From the NCBI GenBank assembly GCA_964583825.1, contig CAZOXM010000011.1, forward strand, positions 5,750-69,749: a stretch of 64,000 bases of DNA, read 5' to 3'. This document shows positions 61,780 to 64,000 of this stretch, in pieces. The translations under genes and the position numbers were made by a program. Position 1 is the stretch's first letter. Every line of letters begins with the position of its first letter. The notes beneath the pieces were generated by a model, which had not been told where the DNA came from, ran no database searches, and saw nothing but the letters and a program-made list of their open reading frames with translations. This DNA comes from GCA-1730015 sp964583825 (GTDB taxonomy: Bacteria; Pseudomonadota; Gammaproteobacteria; Granulosicoccales; Granulosicoccaceae).

Positions 61780-63780
61780 ATGACTGATCCACTGTTGACT
61801 AACAACTTAAGGCGCAGCAAAAGCGCACTGGCGTTTTTATCTGTGATGACACTGTTGCTGTTAATGCCCGTGCCGCAACAGGTTGCAGCTGACCCGGTAG
61901 ATCCGGCCGAGCGTTACCGCGATCAGCGTCAGCTGTTTCTTGACGGGCGCGACGAATTATCTGCCGGTGATATCACTGCTGCCGCGGAACGGGTGCCTGA
62001 CCTTGCCGGCTATCCGCTGCAGTCCTATTACGAATATCTGATTCTCCGCCGACGTGTACTGAACAGCGACGCACCATTAGCGTTGCTGTCGTCTGTTAAA
62101 TCTTTTAAGGAAAAGTACAGCGATCAGCGCGCTTATCGCAGATTGCTCGGTGCAATGAAAAACAGGTTGGCAGATAAAGACGACTGGTCAGGCTATTTGC
62201 GCGTTGCAGCGACCGAGGGTGCGCCGGTGCATCGTTGCGACGATCTGTACGCAGCTGTATTCACCGGTGAGCAACAACAATTTAATCAGCAGGCAGCCGA
62301 CTTATGGCATTCAATTCAGTACCACACGCCACGTTGTGATAAAGCATTTGCGCTGCTGATTGAACGAGCCGGAGATGTGCCAACGGTGGCGCTGTGGAAA
62401 CGGACGGTGGCTTTAATCCGGCGCGGCGCGCTCGATAGCGTCGATGAACTGCTCCCTTTTTACGGTACCCGTGATCGCGCCATTGTGCAGTCCTGGCTTG
62501 ATAACCTGGACGATCCGGAGGCGCTGCTGGCGCTTGAGTCTGCTAACGGCAACATGATGCACCATCAGCAACTGGTGCAACATGTACTCGGTCGCTGGCT
62601 GGCAGCGGACCTGCCGGCTGCAACTTCCTACTGGCGGGCTAATGGTCAGGCGTTCGGGTTTGGCGACGGGGAGTTGCAGCAGGCTGTTGCCCGACATGCG
62701 GTACTGGCAGCCAAACGCTCATTGCCTGAAGCTGCAACGCTTTTGCAACAGTCAAGTGCAGCCGATGCCCAGGTGCGCTACTGGCGAATCCGCAATGCAC
62801 TCAGGCTGGAGCAGTGGGAGCTGGTGCTGGAACGTCTCAATGGACTCACTGACGCGGAGCAACAGAGCACACGCTGGCTGTACTGGCGCGCCAGGGCTCT
62901 CGAACAGCTTGGAAACACAGCTGAGGCGGTGGAGGTTTACCGCGGGATTGCCGATGAGTTTGAGTACTATGGTTTTATGGCGGCGGACCAGCTGGATGAG
63001 ACTTACCAGCTGCCGTCTGTTGAATGGTCGCCGGACGAAGGTGCGCTGAAGGCGCTTGCCGACAACCACGAAATCGTCAGTGCCATTGAGTATTTTCTGG
63101 TAGATATCGGTTGGGAAGGCAGGCGTGTTTGGAACGCGGCACTCGAGGGGGCTGACAAAGTAAAGCTGATCGCCGCCGCGGCGCTTGCGCAATCCGTAGG
63201 CTGGTACGACCGCAGCTATGCCAGCATCAGACAGGCGGGGTCGAGTGCGCTGGTCTATCAATATCCGCGGCCCTATCGCCCGCTGGTCGATTCGCTGGTG
63301 GAAAACCGAAGTGTCGATGCTTCCATGGTGTACGCAGTCATGCGGCGCGAGAGCGCCTACATACCGGATGTGAAATCGCCGGCGGGTGCGATTGGTCTGA
63401 TGCAGTTGATGCCGGCCACTGCCAAAGAAATGGCCGGCAGAACGTCGTTCACCGGGTCGAGATGGAGTTTGATAGACGGCGAGGTGAATATAAACCTGGG
63501 TGTCGAGTACCTTGAGCTGGTGCTGAATCGCTTCGAGGGCAATGCTGCACTCGCCGCGGCGGCCTACAACGCCGGCCCGAGCCGTGTGGATCGCTGGCGC
63601 GATCAGTTTGCGTTGCCGACTGATGTCTGGGTGGAGACTATTCCGTTTGATGAAACACGCAACTACGTTAAGGCCGTACTGTTCAGCACCGTGGTGTTCG
63701 ACACCATCCGCGGTGGCGAGCCGCGTCGACTTCGCACAATGATGGGGTCGGGCAGCGTCTGCGCTGAGATGCGCTGCTAG
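61780..63780 (+). CDS. slt: Soluble lytic murein transglycosylase
   Basis: A 666-residue periplasmic Slt70-type enzyme that cleaves peptidoglycan to 1,6-anhydro products. The signal peptide ends near QQVAADP, then the long superhelical U- and L-domains. The catalytic C-domain has the Glu in MVYAVMRRESAYIP, then GLMQLMPATAKEMA and the AAAYNAGPSRVDRW loop. The TAG stop (63778-63780) is part of the CTAG that borders the repeat at 63781. Confidence 0.94.
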   Translation: MTDPLLTNNLRRSKSALAFLSVMTLLLLMPVPQQVAADPVDPAERYRDQRQLFLDGRDELSAGDITAAAERVPDLAGYPLQSYYEYLILRRRVLNSDAPLALLSSVKSFKEKYSDQRAYRRLLGAMKNRLADKDDWSGYLRVAATEGAPVHRCDDLYAAVFTGEQQQFNQQAADLWHSIQYHTPRCDKAFALLIERAGDVPTVALWKRTVALIRRGALDSVDELLPFYGTRDRAIVQSWLDNLDDPEALLALESANGNMMHHQQLVQHVLGRWLAADLPAATSYWRANGQAFGFGDGELQQAVARHAVLAAKRSLPEAATLLQQSSAADAQVRYWRIRNALRLEQWELVLERLNGLTDAEQQSTRWLYWRARALEQLGNTAEAVEVYRGIADEFEYYGFMAADQLDETYQLPSVEWSPDEGALKALADNHEIVSAIEYFLVDIGWEGRRVWNAALEGADKVKLIAAAALAQSVGWYDRSYASIRQAGSSALVYQYPRPYRPLVDSLVENRSVDASMVYAVMRRESAYIPDVKSPAGAIGLMQLMPATAKEMAGRTSFTGSRWSLIDGEVNINLGVEYLELVLNRFEGNAALAAAAYNAGPSRVDRWRDQFALPTDVWVETIPFDETRNYVKAVLFSTVVFDTIRGGEPRRLRTMMGSGSVCAEMRC

Positions 63781-63945
63781 GGGTCTGCGCGGCAGAACCT
63801 GCGCTACTGCGAGCGCACCGGATTGCGCCTGAATACGCCTTTATTTTCGTCGCGTTTGAACAAAATGCTTCACCAAACTAAAAATAAACCTATTCAGACA
63901 CAACCGGATACGCTCTCGCTACGCGGACTTCTACCGCGCAGACTC
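63781..63945. repeat. Family-2 MITE-like palindromic element
   Basis: A 165-bp element flanked by CTAG at 63777-63780 and at 63946-63949. The left end GGGTCTGCGCGGCAGAA and the reverse complement of the right end GAGTCTGCGCGGTAGAA agree at 15 of 17 bases. The similarity continues with gaps for about 70 nt inward (both arms include CCGG...CTGAATA and a TTTATTTT stretch). The whole would fold into one long hairpin. No transposase is inside. The remaining 50 bp to the window end hold nothing I can identify. Confidence 0.75.
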
Positions 63946-64000
63946 CTAGCGGCTCGACCCGCCCCGGCATTCGGGAGACGCTTGTGTGGTTTCCCCGCGT

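Noticed and set aside
1..64000. tRNA, rRNA, CRISPR, prophage or integron features
   Set aside because: No cloverleaf-like or ribosomal sequence, no regularly spaced repeats, and no integrase, transposase or phage structural genes were seen.

Overview
The window looks like a chromosome segment of a marine-type gammaproteobacterium. Evidence for this is the housekeeping gene order holA-proA-nadD-rsfS-rlmH-maf-rng-yhdP, the set purN-purM / DUF2066-hda, and single-copy proteins such as RdgC, DarP, an EF-G2 paralogue and Slt70. The accessory content is osmolyte and one-carbon metabolism of the kind also common in marine alphaproteobacteria: a TRAP transporter, betaine-homocysteine methyltransferase, an MttB-superfamily methyltransferase and a glycine amidinotransferase. 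There are no tRNA or rRNA genes, CRISPR arrays, phage genes or complete insertion sequences. Gene density is high and most intergenic gaps are short.

Layout. 1-6.5 kb: Sel1-repeat lipoprotein (cut by the window edge), flavodoxin-like reductase, rdgC, a class II histone-deacetylase-like enzyme, a membrane-anchored unknown, a DHH phosphoesterase and pyrD. 6.5-17.1 kb: the holA to yhdP housekeeping run, meeting darP convergently. 17.3-24.1 kb: an outer-membrane-like protein, DUF3108, purN-purM, DUF2066-hda, DUF2069-wrbA-arsC. 24.2-33.3 kb: an orphan GspE-type ATPase, a 2-hydroxyacid dehydrogenase, an orphan NarL-type regulator, cytochrome c, EF-G2, and several small or poorly known proteins. 33.3-45.3 kb: betaine-homocysteine methyltransferase, a 2OG-Fe(II) oxygenase, a dctPQM TRAP system, M17 aminopeptidase with a prolyl-tRNA editing protein, an atypical crotonase, a molybdopterin oxidoreductase and a glycine amidinotransferase. 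45.4-51.4 kb: two very long envelope proteins, one coiled-coil and one with BON-like repeats and an OmpA domain. 51.8-61.2 kb: the most interesting locus, a complete cobalamin-dependent methyl-transfer system. 61.8-63.8 kb: slt.

How the 51.8-61.2 kb locus would work (inference from families): a non-pyrrolysine MttB homologue demethylates a quaternary amine and passes the methyl group to the corrinoid protein. A pterin-binding methyltransferase moves it to tetrahydrofolate. MetF with a separate MetV-like Cys-rich partner oxidises methyl-THF. A RACo/RamA-like 2Fe-2S ATPase reactivates the corrinoid. A GlxA-type AraC regulator controls the set. A DUF1638 protein and a small 'virulence factor'-family protein are fixed parts of the operon with no known role. 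The three proteins that must dock on the corrinoid protein carry Arg-rich tails, whereas the corrinoid protein begins with a strongly acidic 29-residue segment, which suggests electrostatic assembly.

Repeats: two families of short palindromic MITE-like elements can be reconstructed from the sequence. Family 1 is at 18149-18237 and 36865-37019. Family 2 is at 63781-63945, with a solo end at 16590-16609. The three larger elements abut CTAG tetranucleotides that contain the TAG stop codon of the upstream gene, and the solo end supplies the last codons of darP.
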